From: Chitinispirillales bacterium ANBcel5 | GTDB taxonomy: Bacteria; Fibrobacterota; Chitinivibrionia; Chitinivibrionales; Chitinispirillaceae | Direction of reading: 5' to 3' | Length of the DNA stretch: 64,000 nt | Assembly: GCA_029688955.1 (NCBI GenBank) | Contig: JARUKZ010000017.1 | Location: 34,406 to 98,405, forward strand | Shown: in pieces, positions 34,451-44,799 of the stretch | Layout of the letters: every line of letters begins with the position of its first letter | Numbering within the stretch: position 1 is the stretch's first letter | The notes under the pieces: generated by a model | Told to the model about the DNA's origin: nothing | Database searches by the model: none | What the model saw: the letters and a program-made list of their open reading frames with translations, nothing else | Made by a program: the position numbers and the translations under genes

Positions 34451-35347
34451 GTGGCTTTGGTTAGTGTAATAATCCCTACTCACAAAAGAGCAAAATACTT
34501 AAAAGAAGCGATTAGTAGTGTCTTCTTACAAACTTACAGTGATTGGGAGCTGATAATTATCGATGATAACCCTTTAAACAGTGAGGATCAAAAGAAAACA
34601 AAAGCGGTTGTCGATACTTTTCCTTTCCAGGAAAAGATTAAATACATTCCCCACAAAAATTCCCTGGGGGGTGCTGCAGCGAGAAACACTGGAATTGGGG
34701 CCGCAAGGGGAAAATATATCGCTTTTCTTGATGATGATGATTTGTGGGAAGAAAGTAAACTGGAAAAACAGATCCAACTGTTTAAAAAAAATGAGAATCT
34801 TGGTTTAGTGTATTGTAAAATGTATGGGTTTACAGGAACCCAAAAAAAGTGTGTTCCGCAGGACTATTTGGTAAGAGGAGACATCTACAAAGATATATTA
34901 GCAATGAACTTTATGGCAACATGTACAGTGATGGTCAAAAAAGAGTGTTTCGATAAGGTCGGGATGTTTGATGTGACATTGCCAAGCAGGCAGGATCATG
35001 ACATGTTTCTTAGAATATGCAAAGGATATCGTGTGGATTTTGTGGAAGAGTACCTGGCTGGTATGCGCTTGCATCAAAACAGAATAAGCAGAAATGTTGA
35101 AAAGAAACAAAATGGTTGGAATCTGTTCCTAAAAAAATGGAAAAAAGAACTGGACCGATTCCCTAGGATTAAAAATAGAGTCTATGCCTCATACAACTGG
35201 GAAATGGGTAGAGTATATTATTATTGTCAGCAGTATTCATCTGCCCGGAGGCATCTGTTCAAGGTAATACGGTACAACAAATTTAAATTTAAAGCCCATA
35301 TTTTATTTTTAGCCTCACTGCTTAGAATTGATATACGCTTAAAGTAA
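34451..35347 (+). CDS. Glycosyltransferase family 2
   Basis: 298-residue GT-A glycosyltransferase starting at GTG with AGGAG nine bases upstream. Motifs: VSVIIPTHKRAKYL, WELIIIDDNP, GAAARNTGIGAARG, AFLDDDDLWEE (DXD, about residues 93-103) and SRQDHDMFLRI (about 177). The 3' 300 bases plus downstream DNA are duplicated at 25075-25679, and a piece of its 5' part at 25013. It is the last gene of the second polysaccharide cassette. Its separation from the preceding GT2 gene by 339 bases and a hairpin suggests its own promoter. Confidence 0.9.
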   Translation: MALVSVIIPTHKRAKYLKEAISSVFLQTYSDWELIIIDDNPLNSEDQKKTKAVVDTFPFQEKIKYIPHKNSLGGAAARNTGIGAARGKYIAFLDDDDLWEESKLEKQIQLFKKNENLGLVYCKMYGFTGTQKKCVPQDYLVRGDIYKDILAMNFMATCTVMVKKECFDKVGMFDVTLPSRQDHDMFLRICKGYRVDFVEEYLAGMRLHQNRISRNVEKKQNGWNLFLKKWKKELDRFPRIKNRVYASYNWEMGRVYYYCQQYSSARRHLFKVIRYNKFKFKAHILFLASLLRIDIRLK

Positions 35348-35665
35348 ATAAAAACTACCTGTGTTGTAAATAGAAAGAATTTAGAGAAAATTAACTTTCA
35401 CAGCTTTCTGCTTACATCCGTTAAAAGATTGGCCACACAGCTCAATGCTAAACTGTGTATTGAATGCTGTCGATTGAATGCTAAAGCAAAAAAGATCCAG
35501 ACCTCTTTAAATACCCCTCATACCCCGGCAGCAGAGCCATATTGATTTAGAACACAGGAGTGAATAGTGGAGTTTCACACAATAAGGTGATAAGGAGTAT
35601 TTAATGGGATTAAATCATATCTAATGGCCTGTTTACCACAAATTTGGCTCTTGAAAACACTTGTT
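35045..35665. repeat. Repeat R2, copy B
   Basis: The intact counterpart of 25075-25679. It covers the last third of the GT2 gene and about 320 bases beyond it, ending at ACACTTGTT. This DNA is the boundary between the polysaccharide cassette and the chemotaxis operon. No other gene is seen between 35348 and 35738. Confidence 0.88.
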
Positions 35666-35738
35666 AAGTGAACAGATCAATGATAGAATAAGAGCGCAGC
35701 AATGATTGTAGTCGGTAGATTTTTTCAGAGTGAGGAAC

Positions 35739-36845
35739 ATGAAGATAAAAACTCTGGTAGTCGATGATACCGTGGTTTATCGTAAGATATTATCAGAAGT
35801 GGTGTCCAGTTTAGATGAGCTTGAGCTTGTGGGAACAGCGCCAAACGGAATAATAGCTTTAAAAAAACTGGCTCGTATTGAAACAGATCTTGTTTTGCTT
35901 GATCAGCACATGCCTGAAATGGATGGAGTGGAAGTACTTAAGAAAATAAAAGAGCAAATTCCTAAAATTGAGGTAATAATGCTTAGTGGTATCTCCACCC
36001 GAAGCACGGATACTACCATTAAGGCACTGGAGATGGGAGCTGTTGATTTTATTCGTAAGCCAGAGGGTAATGATTTTGCTGCGAGCATGAAAACTCTCGT
36101 TAATGATGTGCGTCCGGTAATACGCTTGTTACAAATGCGCAATGTTAAAGGGAAAGGGAATGTAACCCCAATAAAGAAAAAGAGGGTAGAATCTTCAAAG
36201 AAAACGATTGCTCGCGCCTATGCTCCAGTACCGAAAAATTTTTCAATACTTGCAATAGGTGTATCGACTGGTGGCCCGGATGCGTTATCAAGGGTTATTC
36301 CAAAACTACCTAAAAACCTATCTGTTCCTGTTCTAATAGTGCAACACATGCCCCCGGTGTTTACTAAGTCGCTTGCTGAAAGTTTAAATAAAAAATCTGC
36401 CATTACTGTTCAGGAGGCAAAAGAGGGGGAAATCCTTAAGATATCAAATGTATATATTGCTCCTGGCGGATATCATATGGTTATTCGAAAAGAAAAGGAA
36501 CATAATACAATACACCTTACCAGCAGTCCACCGGAAAACAGCTGTCGTCCGTCAGTAGACGTACTGTTTCGTTCGGTGGGGCAGGTATATGCAAATAAAG
36601 GCATTATGTCGGTTATTATGACAGGTATGGGAAATGACGGGTTGAATGGGGTTCGGGCGCTTAAAAGAAGTGGCTGTTACAGTATTACTCAGGCGGCAGA
36701 GACTTGTGTAGTATATGGAATGCCGCGGGCGGTAGATGAAGCTGAGCTTTCTGATAAATCGATTCCACTTGATAATCTGGCGAATCATATTGCTGATAAA
36801 TTGCACGTTGAAAAGGATAGGATACCGGTAAATGGGACCTGTTAA
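35739..36845 (+). CDS. cheB: Chemotaxis protein-glutamate methylesterase CheB
   Basis: Two-domain response regulator that demethylates (and can deamidate) receptors for adaptation. The receiver domain (about residues 3-120) has VVDDT, the phospho-acceptor Asp in LLDQHMPEMDG and Lys in RKPE. The CheB catalytic domain (about 170-360) shows the triad Ser in GVSTGGPD, His in VQHMPP and Asp in GMGNDG. I use the ATG at 35739 with GAGTGAGG upstream; a GTG at 35730 would add three residues. It is the first gene of the che operon and overlaps cheR by 14 bases. Confidence 0.95.
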   Translation: MKIKTLVVDDTVVYRKILSEVVSSLDELELVGTAPNGIIALKKLARIETDLVLLDQHMPEMDGVEVLKKIKEQIPKIEVIMLSGISTRSTDTTIKALEMGAVDFIRKPEGNDFAASMKTLVNDVRPVIRLLQMRNVKGKGNVTPIKKKRVESSKKTIARAYAPVPKNFSILAIGVSTGGPDALSRVIPKLPKNLSVPVLIVQHMPPVFTKSLAESLNKKSAITVQEAKEGEILKISNVYIAPGGYHMVIRKEKEHNTIHLTSSPPENSCRPSVDVLFRSVGQVYANKGIMSVIMTGMGNDGLNGVRALKRSGCYSITQAAETCVVYGMPRAVDEAELSDKSIPLDNLANHIADKLHVEKDRIPVNGTC

Positions 36846-37695
36846 AATAGATAATAATGAATTTAAATTAATTGGTGATTATATAGAAAAGCACTGTGGC
36901 ATTCGCCTTAAGGAAGATAAAATGTACCTTGTTGAAAGCCGCCTGATGCCCTTGATGGTTGAATCGGGGTGCAGGGATTTCACCTCCTTTTACTACAAGG
37001 CACTTGCTGACAAGAGTAACTATCTCAGGGATAAGATTGTGGATGCAATGACTACGAATGAAACACTTTGGTTTCGTGACGGGCAGTCATTTAAAATATT
37101 TAACGAGAAGATATTAGATGAACTGATTTCAGAGAATCCATCTGAACCCATTCATATATGGTCTGCAGCATGTTCAACAGGTCAGGAACCTTATTCTTTA
37201 GCTATAGCAATTTTGGAAGCTTCAAAAAGAGATTACAAAGTTAAACCAGAACGATTTAAAATTCTTGCAACTGATATATCCCCTACGGTACTCTTTTTGG
37301 CCAACACAGGGAGGTATGACAGCTTTGCGATGTCACGGGGAATGGATCCGGCTATTAAGGAGAGATATTTTTATCCTGATGGTAAAATATGGTTACTAAA
37401 AAATGATGTTAAAAAATTAGTAACCTTTAAAAAGTTTAATCTGCAGGAAAATTTTTCATCGCTAGGGAAGTTTAATTTTATTCTGTGTCGAAATGTACTA
37501 ATATATTTCTCAGAAGAATTTAAAAAAGATATTTTGAAGCGAATTGCAAGACAATTAAAACCTCCCGGGTACCTTATGCTGGGTTCTTCTGAGTCATTAA
37601 TTAACTATAGTGAAGAATTTGTGATGAAAAGGCACAACGGATCTCTTTTTTATCAGCTTAAAACCATGTCTGCCGTAAATGGAGTAAAGCAATGA
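36832..37695 (+). CDS. cheR: Chemotaxis protein methyltransferase CheR
   Basis: Transfers methyl groups from S-adenosylmethionine to receptor glutamates. The N-terminal helical domain (about residues 7-75) is followed by MTTNETLWFRD (Arg/Phe motif), the SAM-binding WSAACSTGQEPYSLAI (about 108-123), ILATDISP and LCRNVLIYF. There are no C-terminal TPR repeats. The two receptors of the operon end in QFKV and QFKI and lack an NWETF-type tether, so CheR must reach them without pentapeptide docking. It overlaps cheB by 14 and cheY by 4 bases. Confidence 0.95.
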   Translation: MGPVKIDNNEFKLIGDYIEKHCGIRLKEDKMYLVESRLMPLMVESGCRDFTSFYYKALADKSNYLRDKIVDAMTTNETLWFRDGQSFKIFNEKILDELISENPSEPIHIWSAACSTGQEPYSLAIAILEASKRDYKVKPERFKILATDISPTVLFLANTGRYDSFAMSRGMDPAIKERYFYPDGKIWLLKNDVKKLVTFKKFNLQENFSSLGKFNFILCRNVLIYFSEEFKKDILKRIARQLKPPGYLMLGSSESLINYSEEFVMKRHNGSLFYQLKTMSAVNGVKQ

Positions 37696-38063
37696 ATGTA
37701 CTATCAGTAGATGATTCACCAACTGTGAGACACTTTATTAAAAGTGCTGTTGATCTACTCGGTTATAGCTTTTATGAAGCTGGTGACGGGGTGAAAGGTA
37801 TAGAAATCGTACAAAATACCAGAGAAATAGATTTAATATTACTGGACTGGAATATGCCTGTGATGAATGGATTAACCATGCTCAAAGAGCTTAAAAAACA
37901 CTCAGAGTATAAAAAAATTCCTGTCACAATGGTTACTACCGAAACAGAGCGGTGTAAAATGATCACTGCTATTGAAGAAGGCGCTAAGAATTATATAGTT
38001 AAACCTTTTACACAAGAAGAACTAATCTCTAAAATGATGGATAGCCTGGGATTGGGAATATAG
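37692..38063 (+). CDS. cheY: Chemotaxis response regulator CheY
   Basis: Stand-alone 123-residue receiver that carries phosphate from CheA to the flagellar or pilus output. Acidic pair in SVDDSPT (Asp7, Asp8), phospho-acceptor Asp in LLDWNMPVMNG (about residue 52), Thr in MVTTET and Lys in VKPF (about 104). The downstream target is not in the window; no flagellar genes are seen. Confidence 0.93.
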   Translation: MNVLSVDDSPTVRHFIKSAVDLLGYSFYEAGDGVKGIEIVQNTREIDLILLDWNMPVMNGLTMLKELKKHSEYKKIPVTMVTTETERCKMITAIEEGAKNYIVKPFTQEELISKMMDSLGLGI

Positions 38064-38079
38064 AAACGGAGACGCAAGA

Positions 38080-40848
38080 ATGAATCATCAGGAACACGAA
38101 GTATTGGATGAACTTATTCTTGAATCAAGAGATCACCTTTCATCGATTGAACCGGATTTGCTCTCTTTAGAAGAGAGCAATTCTACCGAAGACAGTGAAG
38201 TAATAAATCGTATTTTTAGAGCTATTCACAGCATTAAGGGAGGGTTTAGTTTCTTTGGATACGAGAAAATAATAAAGCTTTCTCATGTCATGGAAAATGT
38301 GCTGTCCCGGGTAAGGAATGGTGAGATTGTATTCGAGAGTGAAATAATAGACGGGTTGTTATGCGGAGTTGACAAGCTTAGGCTATTGCTGGATGATATT
38401 GAGGGAACTGAACATATAAGTATTGCTGAAGAAGTACAAATTTTATCACCCTTTCTCAAAGAAAAAACAGCTGAAGTTAAGGGCAAAAAGAAAAACACTA
38501 CTGTACGGTTATCGGTTTCTGCAGAACAGAAACACAGGATCATTAAGGAGGGTAAGTTTCTATATAAAATAGAGATCGTACCTAAAAGAGATTTTATTGA
38601 AAACAAAATGTCACCTGATCAGCTATTTGAGAAGTGGGAAAAGATAGGTGAGATAGTAAAAATAAAACCAGATCCAAATGGCCTTACAGATTCAGAACTA
38701 AAAAAAGTTCAAAAGATAACAGCGCTTTACTCTACTGTTTTAGAACCCGATCTTGTAAGTGTTGGTACCGGTATAGCGCAAACGCAAATTGAAAATATTG
38801 ATTTGGCCAGGAATAAAGAAAAAAAGAGAGTGAAACAAGAGGTTACAATGCAGAAAAATGAAACCTTGGAAAATAAGGATTCTGTGACAAAACATAAGAT
38901 AGAGGATTCGCTGAGGGTTCGTATTGGCTTACTAAATAACCTTATGAACCTTGCAGGTGAACTCGTTCTTGGTAGAAATCAGTTGATTCAAAACTTTAAT
39001 CGCAGTTTTTTTGAAACAGAGAATGCACAAAGAGCAAAAAAGAAGATTGTTGAAGATATCGTTGCGGTTGCCGAAAACAATGGTAAACGTTGTAACGATA
39101 CCGATATTGACCGGATTGCCAAGCAGATTGATGAAGCGTTTTCATTCAGGCTCATAGACATCAAAGGCGTAAATGGGATTGTTCAGAACATTGATATGAC
39201 TACAAGTACACTCCAGGAAAACATAATGCAGACTCGGATGCAACCGATATCCGTGGTGTTTTCAAAATTTCCAAGGGTGGTGAGAGATCTTGCAAAAAAG
39301 CTTGCAAAAGAAGTGGAACTAGCAATTATCGGGCAGGAGGTTGAACTTGATAAATCTATAATTGAACTGTTGTCCGATCCGCTGACTCACCTTATACGCA
39401 ATTGTGTCGACCATGGTATAGAAGCCCCTCAGGTTCGGCAAAAGGCAGGGAAGTCTGCCAAAGGTAAAATAGTGCTCAGGTCTTTTCACGAAGGTGGTAA
39501 GGTTAACATAGAAATTACCGATGATGGGGCTGGAATCAATAGTGAAGCGGTGAAGAAAAAAGCAATTGAAAAGAGTATTATCACTAATGAACAGGCAGAA
39601 TCGATGTCTGAGCAGGAAATACAGATGCTAATCTTTTCAGCCGGATTTTCCACCGCTAAAAAAGTTAATGATATTTCTGGTCGTGGCGTTGGCATGGATG
39701 TGGTAAAAACCAACATAGAAAGGCTTGGTGGAACTATAGAATTGCAGTCCCAAAAAGGGCAAGGGTTAACTATTTACCTTCGCCTCCCTCTTACACTGGC
39801 TATTATACCCTCTTTGATAGTAACAGCTAATACCCGACACTTTGCTATTCCGCAGATGGGAATAGAAGAAGTTGTGCGTATAAGGGCAGGAGATATCACT
39901 AAAAAGATTGAGAGTGTACAGGGATCCGAAGTGTTTAGGCTTCGGGATAAATTGCTTCCCCTTGTCAGGCTAACAGATCTTATAGGTCTGGAAAATACCT
40001 ATAGAGACCCCAAAACCGGTGAGTTGCGTATCGATCGAAGAAGAAGGTGGTCGGACAGAAGAGGTTTGGCTGATACAAAAACTGATGAAAAACTTCCGGC
40101 AGAACAGGAACGAAGAAAATTGGGAGCTGATCGTAGAGTAAGTGTGTCAAATGCAATTAAAATTGTTGTACTGAAAAATGAAAACAGACATTTTGGTTTG
40201 GTTGTGGATGATGTAAGAGATAATGAAGAGATAGTGGTAAAACCGCTGTCAGAGTATTTAAAAGAGTGTAAATGTTACAGTGGTGCAACAATCATGGGTG
40301 ATGGAAGAGTAGCGATGATACTTGATCCCGGTGGAATTGCAGAAGCCGCTAAATTACGATTTGATAAAACTGAATCAGCCCAAAGAGAACGAAATCTAAA
40401 CGAAACTACAAAAAACAATCTGGAAGAGATGTTGATCTTCAACATTGGCTCAAAGGAACTCTTCGCCCTTAAGCTCAATTCCGTCGCGAGAATAGAAAAA
40501 AGAAAAGTAGAAGATATCGAAAATGTAGGTGATAATGAATATATCCAGTTCGAAAAGAAATTACTTCATTTGATTAGGGTCGATAATTACCTTCCGGTAA
40601 CTAAAGCAGAAGAGGATAGCGCATATGTTTTTGTAATTGTCCCAAATAACACAGAAAAGCTCTTTGGAATTGTTGCAAAAAAAGTGGAAGATGTTGTAAA
40701 GGTTAATTTAGTTCTGGATAGAGAAACAATAAAAGGTACAGGAGTGAAGGGTACTGCAATTATTAATAACAAAATGGTCGTGGTTGTTGATATAAAAAGT
40801 CTTAGCAAATTAGCAGAAGACAGATCTACAGAGGCTGAGGAGTTATGA
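38080..40848 (+). CDS. cheA: Chemotaxis histidine kinase CheA with two CheW-like domains
   Basis: 922-residue kinase that couples receptors to CheY and CheB. Order: Hpt domain with phosphorylated His50 in IHSIKGGFSFFG; a linker and P2-like region (about 145-250); dimerisation helices (about 280-400); HATPase with N-box HLIRNCVDHGIE (about 446), DDGAGIN and GRGVGMDVV; then a CheW-like domain (about 585-775) with an Arg-rich charged insertion (IDRRRRWSDRRG...ERRKLGADRR); and a second CheW-like domain (about 790-915). A typical CheA has ~650-700 residues and one CheW domain. The second one may give extra receptor or CheW contacts. It overlaps cheW by four bases. Confidence 0.95.
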   Translation: MNHQEHEVLDELILESRDHLSSIEPDLLSLEESNSTEDSEVINRIFRAIHSIKGGFSFFGYEKIIKLSHVMENVLSRVRNGEIVFESEIIDGLLCGVDKLRLLLDDIEGTEHISIAEEVQILSPFLKEKTAEVKGKKKNTTVRLSVSAEQKHRIIKEGKFLYKIEIVPKRDFIENKMSPDQLFEKWEKIGEIVKIKPDPNGLTDSELKKVQKITALYSTVLEPDLVSVGTGIAQTQIENIDLARNKEKKRVKQEVTMQKNETLENKDSVTKHKIEDSLRVRIGLLNNLMNLAGELVLGRNQLIQNFNRSFFETENAQRAKKKIVEDIVAVAENNGKRCNDTDIDRIAKQIDEAFSFRLIDIKGVNGIVQNIDMTTSTLQENIMQTRMQPISVVFSKFPRVVRDLAKKLAKEVELAIIGQEVELDKSIIELLSDPLTHLIRNCVDHGIEAPQVRQKAGKSAKGKIVLRSFHEGGKVNIEITDDGAGINSEAVKKKAIEKSIITNEQAESMSEQEIQMLIFSAGFSTAKKVNDISGRGVGMDVVKTNIERLGGTIELQSQKGQGLTIYLRLPLTLAIIPSLIVTANTRHFAIPQMGIEEVVRIRAGDITKKIESVQGSEVFRLRDKLLPLVRLTDLIGLENTYRDPKTGELRIDRRRRWSDRRGLADTKTDEKLPAEQERRKLGADRRVSVSNAIKIVVLKNENRHFGLVVDDVRDNEEIVVKPLSEYLKECKCYSGATIMGDGRVAMILDPGGIAEAAKLRFDKTESAQRERNLNETTKNNLEEMLIFNIGSKELFALKLNSVARIEKRKVEDIENVGDNEYIQFEKKLLHLIRVDNYLPVTKAEEDSAYVFVIVPNNTEKLFGIVAKKVEDVVKVNLVLDRETIKGTGVKGTAIINNKMVVVVDIKSLSKLAEDRSTEAEEL

Positions 40849-41324
40849 TGAAAAAACAATTTTGTTCATTTTACCTTAACAGGTATTTGCTTGGAATAGA
40901 GGTACTTCTAGTAAGAGAAATAATAAATGGGATTGATATAACGCCGGTTGATGGAGCCGGGGAAGATGTTACCGGCCTTTTAAACCTCAGAGGGCAAATA
41001 GTAACCGTTATTGATCCAAGTGTAAAATTGGGGTTTACCAGGCATGGAAAAAATGATTCCAATAGTATTATAGTCCTAAAAACGGAAAAAGAGCTTGAAG
41101 TGTATAGGCGCAACGGTATTTCGCTTCAGAATACATCAAGAGATATCATCGGTCTTTACATCGATAAAATAGATGATATGGTTGAAACAGAAGAAAGTGC
41201 TATTTTGCCTGCACCGGCCAATGTTGATTCCATAGATAATAAGTACATCAGGGGTGTTGTTAAACTTAAGGAAACACTTATGACTGTGCTGAAAATTGAT
41301 GAGCTGTTAAAGATTTCTAAGTAG
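40845..41324 (+). CDS. cheW: Chemotaxis coupling protein CheW
   Basis: 159-residue SH3-like adaptor linking receptors to CheA. Features: FCSFYLNRYLLGIEVLLVREI at the start, the NLRGQIVTVID motif (about residues 46-56) and IIGLYIDKIDDMVE (about 103). Coupled to cheA through a four-base overlap. It may compete with the two CheW domains inside CheA for receptor tips. Confidence 0.93.
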   Translation: MMKKQFCSFYLNRYLLGIEVLLVREIINGIDITPVDGAGEDVTGLLNLRGQIVTVIDPSVKLGFTRHGKNDSNSIIVLKTEKELEVYRRNGISLQNTSRDIIGLYIDKIDDMVETEESAILPAPANVDSIDNKYIRGVVKLKETLMTVLKIDELLKISK

Positions 41325-41347
41325 AAAATTGGTAAGGAGTATCAATT

Positions 41348-43027
41348 ATGAAAAACGTAAATCTGAAAAATAAGTTGATATTTTTAAGTGTGGGGCTGGT
41401 ACTTTTTGTAAGCATTCTGATGGTTGTTGGTTCAATTATCTTAACCAATAATACAATAAACCATGAAAAAGAAGTTACAGTAAAAGAGATGGTGAACATA
41501 GGGTTGGGTACACTTGAGTTATTTTATTCAAAGGAGCGTAGCGGAGAGTTAAGTAGGGAAGAAGCCCAACTGAAGGCAAAAGAGGTTATCGGATCGATGA
41601 AGTTTGGAAATAATTTACAGGATTATTTCTGGATAAATGACTTTGAACCAAAAATGGTTTTACATCCCTTTCGATCAGATCTGGAGGGAGAAAATGTTTC
41701 GGGAATACAAGATCCAGACGGGCTGTATCTATTTGAAGAATTTGTAAAAGTATGCAAATCTCAGGGAAGTGGTTTTGTAGCCTATCAGTGGCAATACTAT
41801 GATGATACTCAACGCATTGAGCCGAAAATATCCTACGTATCTGAATTTAAACCCTGGAATTGGATAATTGGAACAGGGATTTATGTTGATGATATTACCC
41901 AAAGAGTAGCGCGAACAAGAAATATATTGCTGTTCATAGCATTCCTGGCAATTATGGTTGCAATAGTAGTAGCTGTAATATTTGCCTTTTATCTGATAAA
42001 ACCGATTCGCGATACAATCGATATGCTTAAGGATATTGCCCAGGGCGATGGTGACATTACAAAGCGCCTAAGCGTTACATCCAAAGATGAAGTTGGTGAA
42101 CTCGCACACTGGTTTAATGTGTTTATAGAGAAAATTCACACTATCACCAAAGAAGTTAGTAAAGACACCAAAATATTGACAAAAGCATCTGAAAAGTTAT
42201 CTGCTACATCAACTCAAATAGCTGCTAATGCTGAGGAGATGACTGCACAATCGAATACTGCTGCTTCTGCTGCTGAGCAATCGACATCTAATGTAAACAG
42301 TATATCCACTGCTGCAGAACAGATGTCCGGGGCTGTGGAGTCGGTTGCTACTGCAATTGAAGAAATGAGTGCCTCATTGACTGAAGTAGGGCAAAGCTGC
42401 CAAAAGGAATCAAAAATCGCAGCAAGAGCAAATGAAGAAGCTCGCTTAAGCAAAGAAACCATGGAGAAATTAGGTGCTGAAGCAAAGACAATAAGCAAAG
42501 TGGTTGATGTTATAAATGATATTGCTGATCAAACAAATCTACTGGCTTTGAATGCAACTATTGAGGCTGCAAGTGCAGGTGAAGCTGGAAAGGGGTTTGC
42601 CGTTGTTGCAAGTGAAGTAAAAGAATTGGCCAGACAAACTGCTCAGGCTACAGAGGAAATACGGGGACAGGTAGATGATATCCAAACCAACACAGAATCT
42701 GCAGTTAATGCGATCGATTCTATCACTTCGGTGATTGAAGAGATTCACTTAATTTCTCAAACAATTGTAAGTGCTGTAGAGGAGCAAACTGCAACCATCG
42801 CGGAAATATCCAGTAATGTAAGTGGTGTAAACGATGGGGCTCGTGAAGTAGCTCAAAATGTAACCGAATCTGCACAAGGTTTATCTGAGGTATCTTCAAA
42901 TATAAGCGGGGTAAACAGTGCTGCTGCTGATACCTCACAGGGAATCATCCAAATAAACCAAAGTGTTTCTGATCTGGTCGATCTCACCAGTGGACTCGAT
43001 AGAATAGTTAAACAATTTAAGGTTTAA
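41348..43027 (+). CDS. Methyl-accepting chemotaxis protein with single Cache domain
   Basis: 559-residue transmembrane receptor. Helix 1 (about residues 10-32), an extracytoplasmic Cache_2-type sensor (about 35-190; motifs [29 protein letters not shown]), helix 2 (about 197-218), HAMP (about 219-272) and the signalling domain with the tip [21 protein letters not shown] (about 396-416). It lacks an NWETF-type end. Cache_2 sensors of this type bind small organic acids in other bacteria; the ligand here is unknown. The signalling half closely resembles the next gene, indicating tandem duplication with sensor exchange. Confidence 0.93.
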   Translation: MKNVNLKNKLIFLSVGLVLFVSILMVVGSIILTNNTINHEKEVTVKEMVNIGLGTLELFYSKERSGELSREEAQLKAKEVIGSMKFGNNLQDYFWINDFEPKMVLHPFRSDLEGENVSGIQDPDGLYLFEEFVKVCKSQGSGFVAYQWQYYDDTQRIEPKISYVSEFKPWNWIIGTGIYVDDITQRVARTRNILLFIAFLAIMVAIVVAVIFAFYLIKPIRDTIDMLKDIAQGDGDITKRLSVTSKDEVGELAHWFNVFIEKIHTITKEVSKDTKILTKASEKLSATSTQIAANAEEMTAQSNTAASAAEQSTSNVNSISTAAEQMSGAVESVATAIEEMSASLTEVGQSCQKESKIAARANEEARLSKETMEKLGAEAKTISKVVDVINDIADQTNLLALNATIEAASAGEAGKGFAVVASEVKELARQTAQATEEIRGQVDDIQTNTESAVNAIDSITSVIEEIHLISQTIVSAVEEQTATIAEISSNVSGVNDGAREVAQNVTESAQGLSEVSSNISGVNSAAADTSQGIIQINQSVSDLVDLTSGLDRIVKQFKV

Positions 43028-43064
43028 CTTAATAGGTAACATGAAATAACAGTAGGAGTACGTG

Positions 43065-44762
43065 ATGTTTAATAACCTTTCACTTAAACTCAAGCTCATA
43101 CTTTTTACCGGAACCCTTCTTCTTATCATGGGTGTAACACTTAGTTTTGTTGCCTATAGAGCCGCAGAACGGGCCGGTGAAGAAATAGCAGAGGAAGTTT
43201 TTGAAGAAAAATTGTATGGGGACATCAATGCTGTTCGAAGGTATGTAGAATCATTCTATGGTTCCATTAGTTTGCAAGAGGGGAAATTGGTGGATAAATC
43301 TGGTTTACCCATTGAAAACAGACACGAAATGGTAGATGCAGTACTAAAAGAATTAGGAGTAGTAGCCACTATTTTTGTTCGTGATGGTCAGGATTTCAGA
43401 AGAATTTCTACCAATATTGAAAATGAAGATGGAACCAGAGCTGTGGGAACAATGCTTGGAACTCAGAGTGACGCTTATCAACCAGTTACGCAGCAGCAGC
43501 AATATATTGGGGAAGCAAGAATTCTTGGTTTACCATATCTATGTGCTTACGATCCAATAATAAACGATGACGATGAAGTCATTGGAATCATCTTTGTAGG
43601 TGTAGACAAAACAGAGGCTGAGTATCTTAGGTCAGACGAGTTGAGGACTCTGATGTTTCAAATAGCAGGAGCCTTTTTCTTTGTATTTATTGCTGCGTTG
43701 TTTGTACTGTTTGTTATTATAAAAAAAATAACCGCGCCCATTGTCGAAACAACAGAGATGTTAAAAGATATCGCACAAGGCGAAGGAGATCTCACTAAGC
43801 GTCTTAAAATAACAACTCAGGATGAAATAGGTGAGCTTTCAAAGTGGTTTAATGTTTTTGTGGAAAAGATACAGAATATAATAAAAGAGGTTAATTCCGA
43901 CACTACTGCCCTTTCTGCTGCTTCAGAAGAGCTATCGTCTTCATCAACTCAGATAGCGGCTAATGCTGAAGAAATGACAGCGCAATCAACAACCGCCGCT
44001 TCAGCTTCTGAACAGGCAACCTCAAATATCAATACCATCTCTGCCGCTACCGAACAAATTTCCGGATCCATCTCAACTGTAGCCACCTCTATTGAAGAGA
44101 TGAACGCATCTTTGAATGAAGTTTCCAGAAATTGCCAAAAGGAATCTGAGATAGCACTAAACGCGACAGAGGAGGCAAAGAAGAGTAAAGAGATCATGGT
44201 TCGACTTGGGACAGCTGCTAAGTCTGTGGATAAAATAGTTGAAGTAATTAACGATATAGCAGATCAGACCAATTTGCTGGCGCTAAACGCAACCATTGAA
44301 GCAGCATCAGCCGGAGATGCTGGTAAGGGGTTTGCTGTTGTGGCAAACGAGGTTAAAGAGCTTGCGAAGCAGACCGCCAACGCAACCAAAGAGATCAGTA
44401 CCCAGGTAGAGCAGATGCAAACCAATACAGAATCGGCTGTCGCAGCCATAGATTCCATTGCTGAGGTCATTAATGAAGTAAACCAAATTTCTCAGACGAT
44501 TGTAAGTGCTGTGGAGGAACAGACTGCCACTATATCTGAAATATCAAGTAGTGTGAATGGTGTTAACACCGGGGCTCAGGATGTGGCTAAGAATGTAAAT
44601 GAATCAGCGCAAGGCCTTACCGAAGTTGCTAAAAATATCAGTGGAGTGAATACTGCCGCTCAGGATACTGCTCAGGGTATCAATCAGGTAAAAGAGAGTA
44701 CATCTCAACTGGCTGAGCTCGCTTCAAAACTGGAAACTATAGTAAGGCAGTTTAAGATATAA
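43065..44762 (+). CDS. Methyl-accepting chemotaxis protein with Cache_3/Cache_2-type sensor
   Basis: 565-residue receptor; the ATG at 43065 follows AGGAG six bases upstream (a GTG directly precedes it in frame). Helix 1 (about 8-29), a periplasmic Cache domain (about 35-185) with [17 protein letters not shown] and [15 protein letters not shown] as seen in Cache_3-Cache_2 sensors, helix 2 (about 195-217), HAMP and a signalling tip identical in pattern to the preceding receptor. It is the last gene of the che operon, before a bidirectional terminator. Confidence 0.93.
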   Translation: MFNNLSLKLKLILFTGTLLLIMGVTLSFVAYRAAERAGEEIAEEVFEEKLYGDINAVRRYVESFYGSISLQEGKLVDKSGLPIENRHEMVDAVLKELGVVATIFVRDGQDFRRISTNIENEDGTRAVGTMLGTQSDAYQPVTQQQQYIGEARILGLPYLCAYDPIINDDDEVIGIIFVGVDKTEAEYLRSDELRTLMFQIAGAFFFVFIAALFVLFVIIKKITAPIVETTEMLKDIAQGEGDLTKRLKITTQDEIGELSKWFNVFVEKIQNIIKEVNSDTTALSAASEELSSSSTQIAANAEEMTAQSTTAASASEQATSNINTISAATEQISGSISTVATSIEEMNASLNEVSRNCQKESEIALNATEEAKKSKEIMVRLGTAAKSVDKIVEVINDIADQTNLLALNATIEAASAGDAGKGFAVVANEVKELAKQTANATKEISTQVEQMQTNTESAVAAIDSIAEVINEVNQISQTIVSAVEEQTATISEISSSVNGVNTGAQDVAKNVNESAQGLTEVAKNISGVNTAAQDTAQGINQVKESTSQLAELASKLETIVRQFKI

Positions 44763-44799
44763 TTGCGGTTAATGGAACAACGCCATGCATAGCGTACCG

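Noticed and set aside
42214..42498. Open frames antisense to the receptor signalling domains (also 43949-44197 and 44264-44470)
   Set aside because: Low-complexity Ala/Ser-rich reverse reading of the receptor helices.
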